DNA of 64,000 nucleotides from Chelativorans xinjiangensis (GTDB taxonomy: Bacteria; Pseudomonadota; Alphaproteobacteria; Rhizobiales; Rhizobiaceae): contig NZ_WQNH01000014.1 of the NCBI RefSeq assembly GCF_009812055.1, positions 1-64,000 on the forward strand, given 5' to 3'. Made by a program: the position numbers and the translations under genes. The notes beneath the pieces are model-generated. The model saw only the letters and a list, made by a program, of their open reading frames with translations. It was not told the origin of the DNA and did not search any database. The stretch's first letter is position 1; every line of letters begins with the position of its first letter. This document shows, one piece after another, positions 26,649 to 35,136 of the stretch.

Positions 26649-27470
26649 TCACATTTTCTTTGCCAGCCGCGGGTCGAGCGTATCGCGCAAGCCGTCGCCG
26701 AGGACGTTGACGCCGAGCACGATGAGCACGAGGCAGGCGCTGGGGAAGAAGAGGATCCAGGGCGCGATCTGGAACGACACCCTGGCTTCGGCGATGATGT
26801 TGCCCCAACTCGGGATCTCCGGCGAAATCCCGGCACCCAGAAAGCCCAGCGACGCCTCCGTCAGCACCGCGGAGGCGCCGATGTAGGAAGCGAGCACGAT
26901 GAGGGCCGCGATCGTGTTGGGCAGGATGTGGCGCCAGAGGATCGCCACCGTGCTCGTGCCGGCGGTGACCGCCGCCTCCACATAGGCCTCCTCCCTGATG
27001 GTGAGCACGATGCCCCGGACGAGCCGGACGACACGCGGGATCTCCGGCAGGGTGATGGCGACGACGACGCTCGTCAGGCTCGCGCCGCCGACCGACACCA
27101 TGGCGATGGCCAGCAGCAGGCTCGGAATGGCCATCAGCCCGTCCATGATCCGCATGACGACGGCATCTATCACGCGGATGTAGCCGGATGCAGCGCCGAT
27201 CACCATGCCGATCACGATCGAGATCGCCGCGACGGTCAGACCGACGAGCAGGCTCGTCCGCCCGCCATGGACGACCCGGCTATAGACGTCGCGCCCGAAC
27301 AGATCGGTGCCGAACCAGTGGGAGGCAGACGGCGGCTTGATCCGCTCCATGGGCGCCATGGCGGTCGGGTCGATGCTTGAGACAAGGGGAGCGAAGAGCG
27401 CCGGGACGGCCATGATCACCACGATGACCAGGCCGAGGGCGACACTGGGGTTGTCGAGAATTTTCTTCAA
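26649..27470 (-). CDS. Dipeptide-type ABC transporter permease (DppC-like)
   Basis: The inner-membrane permease has the N-terminal helix, the W-F-G-T-D-x-F-G-R-D-V-Y-S-R block that marks DppC/OppC, five further helices and the E-A-A-x4-G loop that contacts the ATPase. No ATG lies near the expected N-terminus. A TTG at 27470 (L-K-K-I-L-D-N-P) 16 bases after the dppB-like stop is the best choice, giving 273 residues. The frame continues upstream but only as a shadow of the preceding gene. Confidence 0.9.
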   Translation of the reverse strand: MKKILDNPSVALGLVIVVIMAVPALFAPLVSSIDPTAMAPMERIKPPSASHWFGTDLFGRDVYSRVVHGGRTSLLVGLTVAAISIVIGMVIGAASGYIRVIDAVVMRIMDGLMAIPSLLLAIAMVSVGGASLTSVVVAITLPEIPRVVRLVRGIVLTIREEAYVEAAVTAGTSTVAILWRHILPNTIAALIVLASYIGASAVLTEASLGFLGAGISPEIPSWGNIIAEARVSFQIAPWILFFPSACLVLIVLGVNVLGDGLRDTLDPRLAKKM

Positions 27471-27486
27471 GGCGTCGTGTTCCCGG

Positions 27487-28428
27487 TCAGTAGCGGATGC
27501 GGGGGTCGAAGAAGGCATAGGTGATGTCGGTGGCGGTGTTGATGAGCACGTAGGTCGCCGAGACCAGCAGGATGAGGCCCTGTATGACGGGATAGTCACG
27601 CTTGGAGATCGCCTCCACCGTTAGCCGCCCGAGCCCGGGGATGTTGAACACACTTTCCGTGATCACGACGCCCGAGACGAGAAAGGCGAAGCCGAGGCTG
27701 ACGACGGTGACGATCGGCACCGCGGCGTTGCGCAGTGCGTGTCGGGTCAGGATTTTCCGCTCCGGAACGCCTTTCGCCCGTGCCGTCCTGATGTAATCCT
27801 CGTTGAGGATTTCCAGCACGCTTGCGCGGGTGATGCGCATGATCAGCACCATGTAGCTGGTCCCCAGCATGAAGGTCGGCAGGGCGATGTGCCTCAGAAA
27901 GGGCGCGAGGCCCTCCCTGATGCTGACAAAGCCCTGCACCGGGAAGGGGGTTCCCCTTCCGGCGAAGAAATAGATGAGCAGATAGCCGAGCACGAAAGTT
28001 GGAACCGAGAAGCCGAGCACCGAGAAGATCATTACCGCCCGATCGCCGAGGCTCCCCGCCCGCCAGGCGGCATAGGCGCCGAGCGGTATGGCGACCACGA
28101 CCGAGAAGATGATCGTCGTGATCGCCAGCGAGATCGTCGGCTCCAGCCGCTGCCGCACCAGTTCCAGAACCGGCAGGCTGGTGTAGATCGAGACGCCGAA
28201 ATCGCCGTTGACGAGGCCCCAGAGCCACAGCCCGAATTGCTCGGGAAGCGGGCGGTCGAGGTTCAGCGCCTCGTAGATTCGCGCGATATCTTCCGGGCTC
28301 GCCTCCTCGCCGGCGATGATCCCGGCGGGGTCGCCGGGGGCAAGATGGAGCAGTGCGAAGACGAACAGGGCGATGAACCCCAGGACGGGCACGGCACCCA
28401 GAAGGCGTCTTATGGTGAAGTTCAGCAT
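27487..28428 (-). CDS. Dipeptide-type ABC transporter permease (DppB-like)
   Basis: A 313-residue permease with the DppB/OppB layout: the first helix starts right after M-L-N-F-T-I-R-R-L-L-G, then a long periplasmic loop containing H-L-A-P-G-D-P-A, five further helices and the cytoplasmic E-D-Y-I-R-T-A-R-A-K-G coupling loop. The ATG at 28428 follows the binding-protein gene by 22 bases. It forms the channel together with the DppC-like subunit. Confidence 0.93.
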   Translation of the reverse strand: MLNFTIRRLLGAVPVLGFIALFVFALLHLAPGDPAGIIAGEEASPEDIARIYEALNLDRPLPEQFGLWLWGLVNGDFGVSIYTSLPVLELVRQRLEPTISLAITTIIFSVVVAIPLGAYAAWRAGSLGDRAVMIFSVLGFSVPTFVLGYLLIYFFAGRGTPFPVQGFVSIREGLAPFLRHIALPTFMLGTSYMVLIMRITRASVLEILNEDYIRTARAKGVPERKILTRHALRNAAVPIVTVVSLGFAFLVSGVVITESVFNIPGLGRLTVEAISKRDYPVIQGLILLVSATYVLINTATDITYAFFDPRIRY

Positions 28429-28450
28429 CGATACCCCCGGCGGATGCTTA

Positions 28451-30034
28451 CTACTGCTTCTCGATATTCCAGAAGACGGGATAGTTGATCCCGGCGATAA
28501 AGCCGTCAATCTTGGTGCTGACAGCATACGGGACCGCCCACTGCCCGAGCGGATACCAGGGGGTGTGGAGGCTAAAGGCCCGCGCCTGGAAGTCCCCGGC
28601 AATGCCGACGCGCTCGTCGTGACTGCCCGCCTTGGCCCATGCGAGCCTCAGATCCTGCAGCTCTTTGTCGCATGCTCCTGCGAGATAAGGCTTTTCGCAA
28701 TCGACGCCGAAGCGCGAATGGAAAAACGGATCGCCGAAGGTTGTAGAGGCTCCGAAGGTCATCATGATGTCCCATCCGCCCTCGCTGGTGGGGCCGGTCA
28801 CGGCGCGGCGCTTGGTGAGCGTCGCCCAGTCCATCGCCTGGTGATCGACGGTCAGGCCGATACTCCTCAGCCGGTCCGTAGTCAGCAGCATGGCGGCGTG
28901 GATCTCCGGCTCATCCGTGGGGTCGAGAATGACGATCGGCTGGGAGAAATCCCACCCCGATTCTTCGAATAGCTGCCGCGCCTTCTCAGGATCGTAGCCG
29001 GCAATGGCCTCGCTGTTCACATCCGATGCCGAGGCGGATTTGCAGTCGTACATCGAAGCGCAAGTGAAGTAGAGGCTTGGATTGCCGACCATCACCTGCA
29101 GATAGGCGGTCTGGTCGATCAGCCAGGCCAAGGCCTCGCGCGCCTTCACATTGTCGAAGGGCGGGTGGCGATGGTTGACCATCAGATACGCGAACCAGCC
29201 TGTGGAGTCTTCGAATTTGACGGTCGGATCGGCTTCCAGTATGGGGAGCAGATCGCTCGGCACCCCCTCCCATATGTCGATCTCGCCGGCCAACAGGGCG
29301 GTCATCGCGGATTGCTTGTCGGGCTGGATGTTCCATACGACACGGTCGACTTTGACGACTTTGCCGCCGGCCCAGCCGCTCGCCGGCTCGTTGCGGGGCA
29401 CATAGTCCGGGTTCTTACGGTAGACGAGCTTGTTGCCGGGAACCCATTCCTCCTCGACGAAGATGAAGGGGCCCGACCCGGTATAGTCGGTGATGGGTGT
29501 GCCCGGATCGGTCATCGCCACCCGCTCGGGAAAGATGAAGGGAATTCGCGAGAGGCTCCGCCCCAGCACCTCGATGGTGGCGCCGAAAGGCTCGTTCAGC
29601 TCGAATTCGAAGTTCGACCTATCGACGACGCGGAATTCCTTGATGAAGTCAAACAGCAGCTTTCCACTCGTGTCCGCTGCGCCCCAGCGCTTCAGAGAAG
29701 CGATGCAATCCTCCGGCGTGACCGGCACGCCGTCGTGCCATTTCAGGCCCTCCCGGAGAGTGAACCTGTAGGTCAGCCCGCCCTCCGAAAGCGTATAGTT
29801 CTCGACCATCTGAGGCTGCACGATGCCCTTTCCGTCGATCGCAAACAGCGTATCATAGATCATGAGGGCGTGAATCTTCGGTACGCTTCCCGTCGATGCG
29901 ATCGGATCGAGCGAGGCCAGGTCCGAAGACGGCGCATAGTAGAGGGTGGTTTCGGCCGACGCTTGCGACGGAGAAGCCGCGCTGGCGGCGACCGCAAGCA
30001 TCAAACCTGCGATGCCTTTTCCCATTGAATTCAT
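28451..30034 (-). CDS. Peptide-type ABC transporter substrate-binding protein
   Basis: A 527-residue SBP family 5 (DppA/OppA-like) periplasmic receptor. The signal peptide M-N-S-M-G-K-G-I-A-G-L-M-L-A-V-A-A ends in A-S-A before E-T-T-L-Y-Y. The family block Y-R-F-T-L-R-E-G-L-K-W-H-D-G occurs near residue 95. The ATG at 30034 has GGGAGA at good spacing. The ligand cannot be told from sequence; family members bind peptides but also opines, nickel or glycine-betaine-like cations. It is the first gene of the four-gene transporter operon. Confidence 0.93.
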   Translation of the reverse strand: MNSMGKGIAGLMLAVAASAASPSQASAETTLYYAPSSDLASLDPIASTGSVPKIHALMIYDTLFAIDGKGIVQPQMVENYTLSEGGLTYRFTLREGLKWHDGVPVTPEDCIASLKRWGAADTSGKLLFDFIKEFRVVDRSNFEFELNEPFGATIEVLGRSLSRIPFIFPERVAMTDPGTPITDYTGSGPFIFVEEEWVPGNKLVYRKNPDYVPRNEPASGWAGGKVVKVDRVVWNIQPDKQSAMTALLAGEIDIWEGVPSDLLPILEADPTVKFEDSTGWFAYLMVNHRHPPFDNVKAREALAWLIDQTAYLQVMVGNPSLYFTCASMYDCKSASASDVNSEAIAGYDPEKARQLFEESGWDFSQPIVILDPTDEPEIHAAMLLTTDRLRSIGLTVDHQAMDWATLTKRRAVTGPTSEGGWDIMMTFGASTTFGDPFFHSRFGVDCEKPYLAGACDKELQDLRLAWAKAGSHDERVGIAGDFQARAFSLHTPWYPLGQWAVPYAVSTKIDGFIAGINYPVFWNIEKQ

Positions 30035-30127
30035 GTCATTTCTCCCTTCTGAAGTTCGCCACCGCCACCACCCACCACGCGTCTTCGCGCGCTTGATGCG
30101 GATGACAGTTCGACACTGGCGACTCTG

Positions 30128-30156
30128 CCTATAGCATCGATGCTGTATACAGGTCA
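30128..30156 (-). promoter_or_regulatory. Probable promoter of the first ABC operon
   Basis: On the minus strand TGACCT (-35, 30151-30156) and TATAGG (-10, 30128-30133) are 17 bases apart, and about 95 bases before the binding-protein ATG. The spacer carries the palindrome CTGTATACAG (30143-30152), related to the GTATAC half of the shared operator motif. Confidence 0.4.
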
Positions 30157-30244
30157 TCCTCTTTTCTGCTGCTTGCTATTCGCCTGTCGAATCTCTCCAC
30201 GGGATTCTTATCGGCACGACAACCCGACTATAGCGCAAAATTCG

Positions 30245-30257
30245 GAATACGGAATAC
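30245..30257. promoter_or_regulatory. GTATTCCGTATTC motif between ABC operon and gntR gene
   Basis: A full copy of the recurring 13-bp motif lies in the 523-base divergent region between the binding-protein gene and the GntR regulator gene. A TATAGT hexamer follows 11 bases away on the minus strand. Nothing else convincing is present in the region apart from this and the promoter at 30128-30156. Confidence 0.5.
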
Positions 30258-30557
30258 CCAACTCGTAATTTTCAACCGGCATCTCTGCAGGCGGGAATTC
30301 ATCGGAAGGCGGCACCCGCCCTTGCCGGCTGGGCAATGGGGTGCCTTTCGGAGGTGCCGGTTTCGGCGGCGAACCCCTTGAAGGACCGGCGATTCATCCG
30401 TCTTCGTCCCGTGCTGACTGCATGCGCGGTCAGATTGACGGGAACGCGGGGACGGCCTAAGGAAATGTGCTGAAAATCATGCATGCGGGATTCTTTACCC
30501 AATGTCATGCGGCGCGGAGCGGCGCGCGAAACGACCAGATCAGGAGAGAGGCGGTTC

Positions 30558-31238
30558 ATGGAACTCCCGACCCGGACATCCCATCTTTACCGGCAAATCC
30601 ACGACATCCTTTGGGAAAAGATCCTGCACGGCGAGATCGAGCCGCTGGAGCGTCTCAAGGATGTCGAGTGGGCGCAGAAGCTCGGCGTCAGCCGGACGCC
30701 CGTCCGCGAAGCCATGCGGAAGATGGAGCAGGAGGGAATCCTGCGGCCTCTGAGCCAAGGAGGCTACGAGGTGCGCCCCGTCTCCGATGAGGATCGGCGC
30801 GAGCTCTACCTGTGCCGTGCGGCGCTCGAAGCGGTCGCCGTGCGGGAGGCGGCCGGCAAGGCCAAGCCGCGTGCAATCAAGAAACTCGAGCGCTATCTTC
30901 ATGACGGTGACGAGGCGATCAGGAAGGGTGACATCGACCATGTTTTCGAGCTGAATACAGCTTTTCATCGAGAACTCATCGATCTCAGCCAGAACAAGCA
31001 TCTCATTGGGCTGTGCAATACGGTGCAGAAGCTCGTGCATCTCTACCGCTCGGCGCGGCTCAACCGCGTCAAGACCGGCAAGACGAACAAGGCAGAGTAT
31101 CTCGAGCATCTCGCTGCGGAGCAGAGGGAACATCATGCCATTCTCGACGCGGTGAAGGCAGGGGAGGGAGAGACTGCAGCCCGGCTTATCGAACGGCACC
31201 TCCTGAAGACGGTTCAGGAGATGCACGTTGACCCTTAG
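30558..31238 (+). CDS. GntR-family regulator, FCD subfamily
   Basis: A 226-residue regulator. The winged helix spans about 8-75 (L-Y-R-Q-I-H-D-I-L-W, G-V-S-R-T-P-V-R-E-A-M-R-K-M, G-G-Y-E-V-R-P-V). An all-helical FCD ligand-binding domain follows, with the metal/ligand residues of F-H-R-E-L-I near 137 and E-H-H-A-I-L-D-A near 194. FCD regulators usually sense carboxylic acids. The ATG at 30558 has AGGAGAG upstream. Position opposite the transporter operon, beside a copy of the 13-bp motif, makes it the first candidate for the protein that binds that motif. Confidence 0.92.
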   Translation: MELPTRTSHLYRQIHDILWEKILHGEIEPLERLKDVEWAQKLGVSRTPVREAMRKMEQEGILRPLSQGGYEVRPVSDEDRRELYLCRAALEAVAVREAAGKAKPRAIKKLERYLHDGDEAIRKGDIDHVFELNTAFHRELIDLSQNKHLIGLCNTVQKLVHLYRSARLNRVKTGKTNKAEYLEHLAAEQREHHAILDAVKAGEGETAARLIERHLLKTVQEMHVDP

Positions 31239-31269
31239 GCTCCCGTGATATCAGGAGACGGGGGGCGGG

Positions 31270-32433
31270 TCACATTGCGCCGCGTGCGTCGACCTTCCAG
31301 ATGTCGACCAGCATTTCGCCATCGACGACGTGATAGCGGTCGTAGAGGTTGACGGTCGGGTCGCAGTGCGGGATTTGGCACTCCATCCCCTCATCGAGCG
31401 CCAGATGTCGTCGGTCGTCGCTCAGGTGGACCGCCCCGTGTTCGTCGCTCCGCGGCTCATACCGCCCGAGCCCCTTGGGCGAGACGATCTCGGGCAGAGC
31501 CTTGTTGCCGGAGAAGTGCTTGAAGCCGGCGTCGGTCGTCGCCATCCCCAGCCAATTGTTGCTGATGACGCTCGTTCGGACGAAGAGGGACGGCAGAAAA
31601 GGTGCGCGGCCAAGCCGATCCAGCGCCACCGCGTCGTACTCGACATCCATGAAGACATAGCTGCCGTATTGGAGCTCGGTATAGAGCTTCAGCTCGGCAT
31701 CGATGAATAGAGTGCCGGTGCTCCCGCCCGAGATCCGCTCCACGCAAATCCCGTCGGCGGTCAGTGATGCGACGATCTCGGCTATCCTGACCGCCGCCAG
31801 ACGCCCGCCGGCCAGGCGCTCGTCGTGATCGGGAACATGCGACAGATGTCCCGCATAGGCCTGCAGGCCGGCGAACGTCAATCGTCCATGCGATGCGAGA
31901 AAGCGGGCGAGCTCGATCGCCGCCTCCATCGTGCCGACGCCGGTCCGGTGCCGGCCCATGTCGATGTCGAGGAGCACGTCGAGGCCGAGCTCCGACTGAT
32001 CGGCAAATTCGCCCAGCCTCTTGGCCGCGTCCCGATTGTCCACGACGATCGAAACGCGATTTCCTTGCCTCAAGAGCCGGGCAAGCCGCTCGAATTTCGC
32101 CTCGGACACCAGAGGCGAGGTGACCAGAATGTCGCTTATGCCGCCTGCCGCGAAGATTTCAGCCTCGCCGATATTGGCCACGCAGATTCCGGCTGCGCCT
32201 GCCAATTGCAGTCTTCGGGCGATCTCGACGCACTTGTGGGTCTTGGCATGGGGGCGCAGCGCAAAGCCGTGGCTCCGGCAGTGGTCCGACATGGCGCGTA
32301 TGTTCGCTTCAAGGGCATTGATATCGAGCACGAGGCAGGGTGTCATCAAGCGGTTTCGCGATCCAAGAAGGCCGACGAGCGCACCATTGGGGCCGAGTCC
32401 GGCGACTGCGCATGACGTCCGTAGGCTCTGCAT
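31270..32433 (-). CDS. D-threonine aldolase/D-serine dehydratase-like PLP enzyme
   Basis: A 387-residue fold-type III PLP enzyme with an N-terminal alanine-racemase barrel. The PLP lysine is in R-P-H-A-K-T-H-K near residue 60. The C-terminal beta domain has I-P-H-C-D-P-T-V-N-L-Y, where the His and Cys bind the metal cofactor in D-threonine aldolases and DSD1-type D-serine dehydratases. It should split or dehydrate a D-3-hydroxy amino acid; N-methylated or betaine-derived substrates are possible in this setting. The ATG at 32433 has GGAGG six bases upstream. It converges on the gntR gene. Confidence 0.85.
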   Translation of the reverse strand: MQSLRTSCAVAGLGPNGALVGLLGSRNRLMTPCLVLDINALEANIRAMSDHCRSHGFALRPHAKTHKCVEIARRLQLAGAAGICVANIGEAEIFAAGGISDILVTSPLVSEAKFERLARLLRQGNRVSIVVDNRDAAKRLGEFADQSELGLDVLLDIDMGRHRTGVGTMEAAIELARFLASHGRLTFAGLQAYAGHLSHVPDHDERLAGGRLAAVRIAEIVASLTADGICVERISGGSTGTLFIDAELKLYTELQYGSYVFMDVEYDAVALDRLGRAPFLPSLFVRTSVISNNWLGMATTDAGFKHFSGNKALPEIVSPKGLGRYEPRSDEHGAVHLSDDRRHLALDEGMECQIPHCDPTVNLYDRYHVVDGEMLVDIWKVDARGAM

Positions 32434-32470
32434 TCCGCGCCTCCGATTCGGCAGGGCCTCATCAATATCA

Positions 32471-32483
32471 GTATTCCGTATAC
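32471..32483. promoter_or_regulatory. GTATTCCGTATAC motif upstream of the aldolase-like gene
   Basis: A perfect copy of the 13-bp motif is 38 bases before the ATG of the D-threonine aldolase-like gene on the minus strand, flanked by ACAATT. It lies in the 179-base gap that also terminates the oxygenase-reductase operon. Confidence 0.5.
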
Positions 32484-32612
32484 AATTTCTCGCGATCGGA
32501 CAACAGCGCTGCCGGAAAGAAGACTTTCTTTCCGACGCTGGTCTTCGACGTCCGGTTCGCGGAATGGGCGAGGTCGGTAACGGGAGTATCGGAAGGGTGG
32601 TTCGAGGCGATG

Positions 32613-33674
32613 TCAGATCTCGATCTCGGTGTCGGATGCCACGCGTGTCACGCAGGCGAGGACGAAACCGCCCTCCTTCTGTCCTTCGGTTACTCCGCCA
32701 CGGTCGTGCATCAGGACCGTCCCCCCTTTCTTCCGAACGAGGCACGTGCCGCACAGGCCCTCCCGGCAGCCGAAGGGAAGCGCGATGCCCTGGCGGCGGC
32801 AGGCCTGGAGAATCGTCTCGCCGGCGCCGATGCCGATCGTCTGGCCGCCGACCTTCAGGCGAAACGCCGCAGCATCGGCAGGGGACGAGACATCCTCCCG
32901 ATGCTGCTCCTCGAGTTCGGCGCCGAACGACTCGGTGTAAAAGGCATCGGGGTCGCCGCCTTCGGCGCGGTGGATCAGCCTCGCTTCGCGCATGAAGTCC
33001 CCAGGACCGCAGCAGAATACCTCGCGCCGCGCAAGGTCGGGTATGGCGACAGACAGAAGCCGGCGCCCTATGCGGCCCCGATAGCCGAACCAGCCGGGCT
33101 CCGGCCGGCTGGCGACGAAGCCGACCGAAAGCCGCCCCATGCGGCCCTGCAAGCGCGCCAAAGCGCCGGAGAACAGCATCTCGGCGGGTGTGCGCGCGAA
33201 ATGCAGCCACGCGACATCCGCCTCCGGTTCGGTGCCAGCGAGACGGCGGAGCATGGAAACGAGCGGCGTGGCGCCTGAGCCCGCCGAGATGAAGGCGAGC
33301 GGTCCGCCTCGCCGCAGGCCGAGGGTGAAGCGCCCGTGCGGCGGGCTTGCCTCAACCGCGAAACCCGGTGTGAAGGCGCGGTGCATCCACGGCGTCACCC
33401 GCCCCTGCGGGTGCGCCTTGACGGTCAACTCGATCCCCTCGCCTTCGCCAACCGCCGAGGAGATGGAGAACGTGCGGAAGTGGCGCTCTCCGTCCAAATC
33501 GAGTGCAAGCGTGATCGCCTGTCCGGGCTCGTGCCGGACAGTCCCGTCTTCCGAGCGGAAGGCGAAGGTCCTGATCGACGGCGTCTCGACGCGCACGCCC
33601 GTGCAGCGCAGCCGAAGCCATCCACACCTTGCCCGCGCCGAGGCGTTCTCGGGAATCTCCAGAACATCGCTCAT
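32613..33674 (-). CDS. Oxygenase reductase, FNR domain plus 2Fe-2S ferredoxin
   Basis: A 353-residue electron-transfer protein. The flavin motif R-T-F-S-I-S is near 67, the NAD(P)H block G-S-G-A-T-P near 132, and C-G-P-G-D-F-M near 222. A C-terminal plant-type ferredoxin has C-R-E-G-L-C-G-T-C plus a final cysteine near 341. This order (FAD, NAD, then ferredoxin) is that of GbcB and the stachydrine demethylase reductase. It begins 10 bases after the Rieske oxygenase gene and must be its electron donor. Confidence 0.92.
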   Translation of the reverse strand: MSDVLEIPENASARARCGWLRLRCTGVRVETPSIRTFAFRSEDGTVRHEPGQAITLALDLDGERHFRTFSISSAVGEGEGIELTVKAHPQGRVTPWMHRAFTPGFAVEASPPHGRFTLGLRRGGPLAFISAGSGATPLVSMLRRLAGTEPEADVAWLHFARTPAEMLFSGALARLQGRMGRLSVGFVASRPEPGWFGYRGRIGRRLLSVAIPDLARREVFCCGPGDFMREARLIHRAEGGDPDAFYTESFGAELEEQHREDVSSPADAAAFRLKVGGQTIGIGAGETILQACRRQGIALPFGCREGLCGTCLVRKKGGTVLMHDRGGVTEGQKEGGFVLACVTRVASDTEIEI

Positions 33675-33684
33675 GGTGGCGGCC

Positions 33685-34917
33685 CTACCCCGCTCGCGCC
33701 AGCGCCGCAGTGGGTCGGCCGGCGAAGGCGCCCATGCGCGCCCTGTACCAGTTCACGAAATTGCGGATCATGAATTCCGATGGCGCATAGGGGCCCGGGC
33801 GATAGGCGCTCGACCGCACGCCACGGTGGTTGTTCTCGGCAAGCGCGCGGTCCTGGTTGTTTGTGGCTAGCCACACCTTCGTCAGCCGCTCCAGATCGTA
33901 GTCGACGCCTTCGACCGCATCCTCGTGGACGAGCCAGGTCGTACGAACGGCGGTGCGGTCGGCGCAAAGCGGTGTGACGCGGAAATGCAGGATGTGGTCG
34001 GAGAGGAAATGATGCCAGTTGTTCGGCGCGCGGAACATGCGCACCGAGCCGAGGTCCGGGTCCGTGAAGTCGCCGAGGAGCTTTTTGCATGCAGGCTTGC
34101 CGTCCGTCGTGAAGGAGACGGCGCCGCGGTTGAAGGGAAGCCGGATGCAGCGGAATTCGTCGCCGCCCTCGGCAGGCCGGTGCGGCAGTCGGAGTGCCTC
34201 CCACCGCCGCGCCGCATCCTGCATCAGCGCGGCTAACCCCTCCTCCTCTTCGGCATCCTCCGGTAAGGCGAACTCGACCAGCGAAACCAGGAGTTCGGGA
34301 TGGCTGCCGGCGCAGTGGTAGCACTCGCGGTTGTTCTCGATGACGAGCTTCCAGTTCGCCTTCTCGACGATGGTCGAGGTGAAGGCGACCTTCGTGCGGT
34401 CCGGCTGGTGCGGCGCGATATAGGGCGTGACCGCCGCGCGGAAGCCTTCCAAGGCCGGCGGGTCCGGCGCCATCGAAACATAGACGAGCCCGCAGACGAA
34501 CTGCACCGCCACTGGCGCCAGGCCGTAGCGCGAAGTGTCGAAGCCGGCGGGCATTTGGCGCGCATGAAGAAGCCTGCCGTCGAGCCCGTAGACCCACTGG
34601 TGATAGGGGCAGACGAGGCGGCTCGCCGAGCCGGACGCGTCGGTGCAGATGCGCGCGCCGCGATGCCGGCAGGTGTTGTGGAAGGCGCGGATCTCGCCGT
34701 CCGGGCCGCGCAGCACCACGATGGACTCGCGCCCGACCTCCAAGGTCAGATAGTCCCCCGGCCGCGAAATCTCGGCGGCATTGCAGGCGAACAGCCATTC
34801 GCCCCCGAAGATCGCCTGTATGTCGGCCTCGAAGAGGTCGTGGTCGGTATAGAATGCCTGCGGCAGGGAAAAGCCATCGCGGGCTTCGTCCAGCAGGGCG
34901 CGAAGTCGGTTCTTCAT
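33685..34917 (-). CDS. Rieske non-heme iron oxygenase (betaine demethylase type)
   Basis: A 410-residue oxygenase alpha subunit. The Rieske cluster ligands are C83-x-H85 and C103-x2-H106 (C-R-H-R-G, C-P-Y-H-Q-W). The mononuclear iron site is N-N-R-E-C-Y-H-C-A-G-S-H-P-E-L, with H201 and H206. This N-x2-E-C-x-H-C-x3-H pattern is typical of glycine betaine monooxygenase GbcA and stachydrine demethylase, which oxidatively remove one N-methyl group as formaldehyde. Which betaine is used is not visible. It pairs with the reductase gene downstream. The ATG at 34917 is chosen over a longer frame without family similarity. Confidence 0.92.
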   Translation of the reverse strand: MKNRLRALLDEARDGFSLPQAFYTDHDLFEADIQAIFGGEWLFACNAAEISRPGDYLTLEVGRESIVVLRGPDGEIRAFHNTCRHRGARICTDASGSASRLVCPYHQWVYGLDGRLLHARQMPAGFDTSRYGLAPVAVQFVCGLVYVSMAPDPPALEGFRAAVTPYIAPHQPDRTKVAFTSTIVEKANWKLVIENNRECYHCAGSHPELLVSLVEFALPEDAEEEEGLAALMQDAARRWEALRLPHRPAEGGDEFRCIRLPFNRGAVSFTTDGKPACKKLLGDFTDPDLGSVRMFRAPNNWHHFLSDHILHFRVTPLCADRTAVRTTWLVHEDAVEGVDYDLERLTKVWLATNNQDRALAENNHRGVRSSAYRPGPYAPSEFMIRNFVNWYRARMGAFAGRPTAALARAG

Positions 34918-35005
34918 GAGATGTCGCGGTTCCGTATCGGGTTCTATCGTCACGAGCGGAGGATAGTCGCCTGTGAAGTCGGGACTTTCACCTTTCCGAC
35001 AGCTC

Positions 35006-35018
35006 GGATACGGAATAC
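35006..35018. promoter_or_regulatory. GTATTCCGTATCC motif between Rieske and flavoprotein genes
   Basis: A copy of the 13-bp motif (seen as GGATACGGAATAC on the plus strand) lies in the 219-base divergent region, 89 bases before the Rieske gene ATG and 119 bases before the DAO-family gene. One site could control both directions. Confidence 0.5.
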
Positions 35019-35136
35019 GCCAGACGTGCATTCGCAGCCTCTGGTCGCATTTCTAGAGCAAATGGTCGCAAATTCGGTCCTGTAGCGATCCGAAGCTTGG
35101 GAGGATATCCGTCGTTTCGACAATCTGGAGCGACCC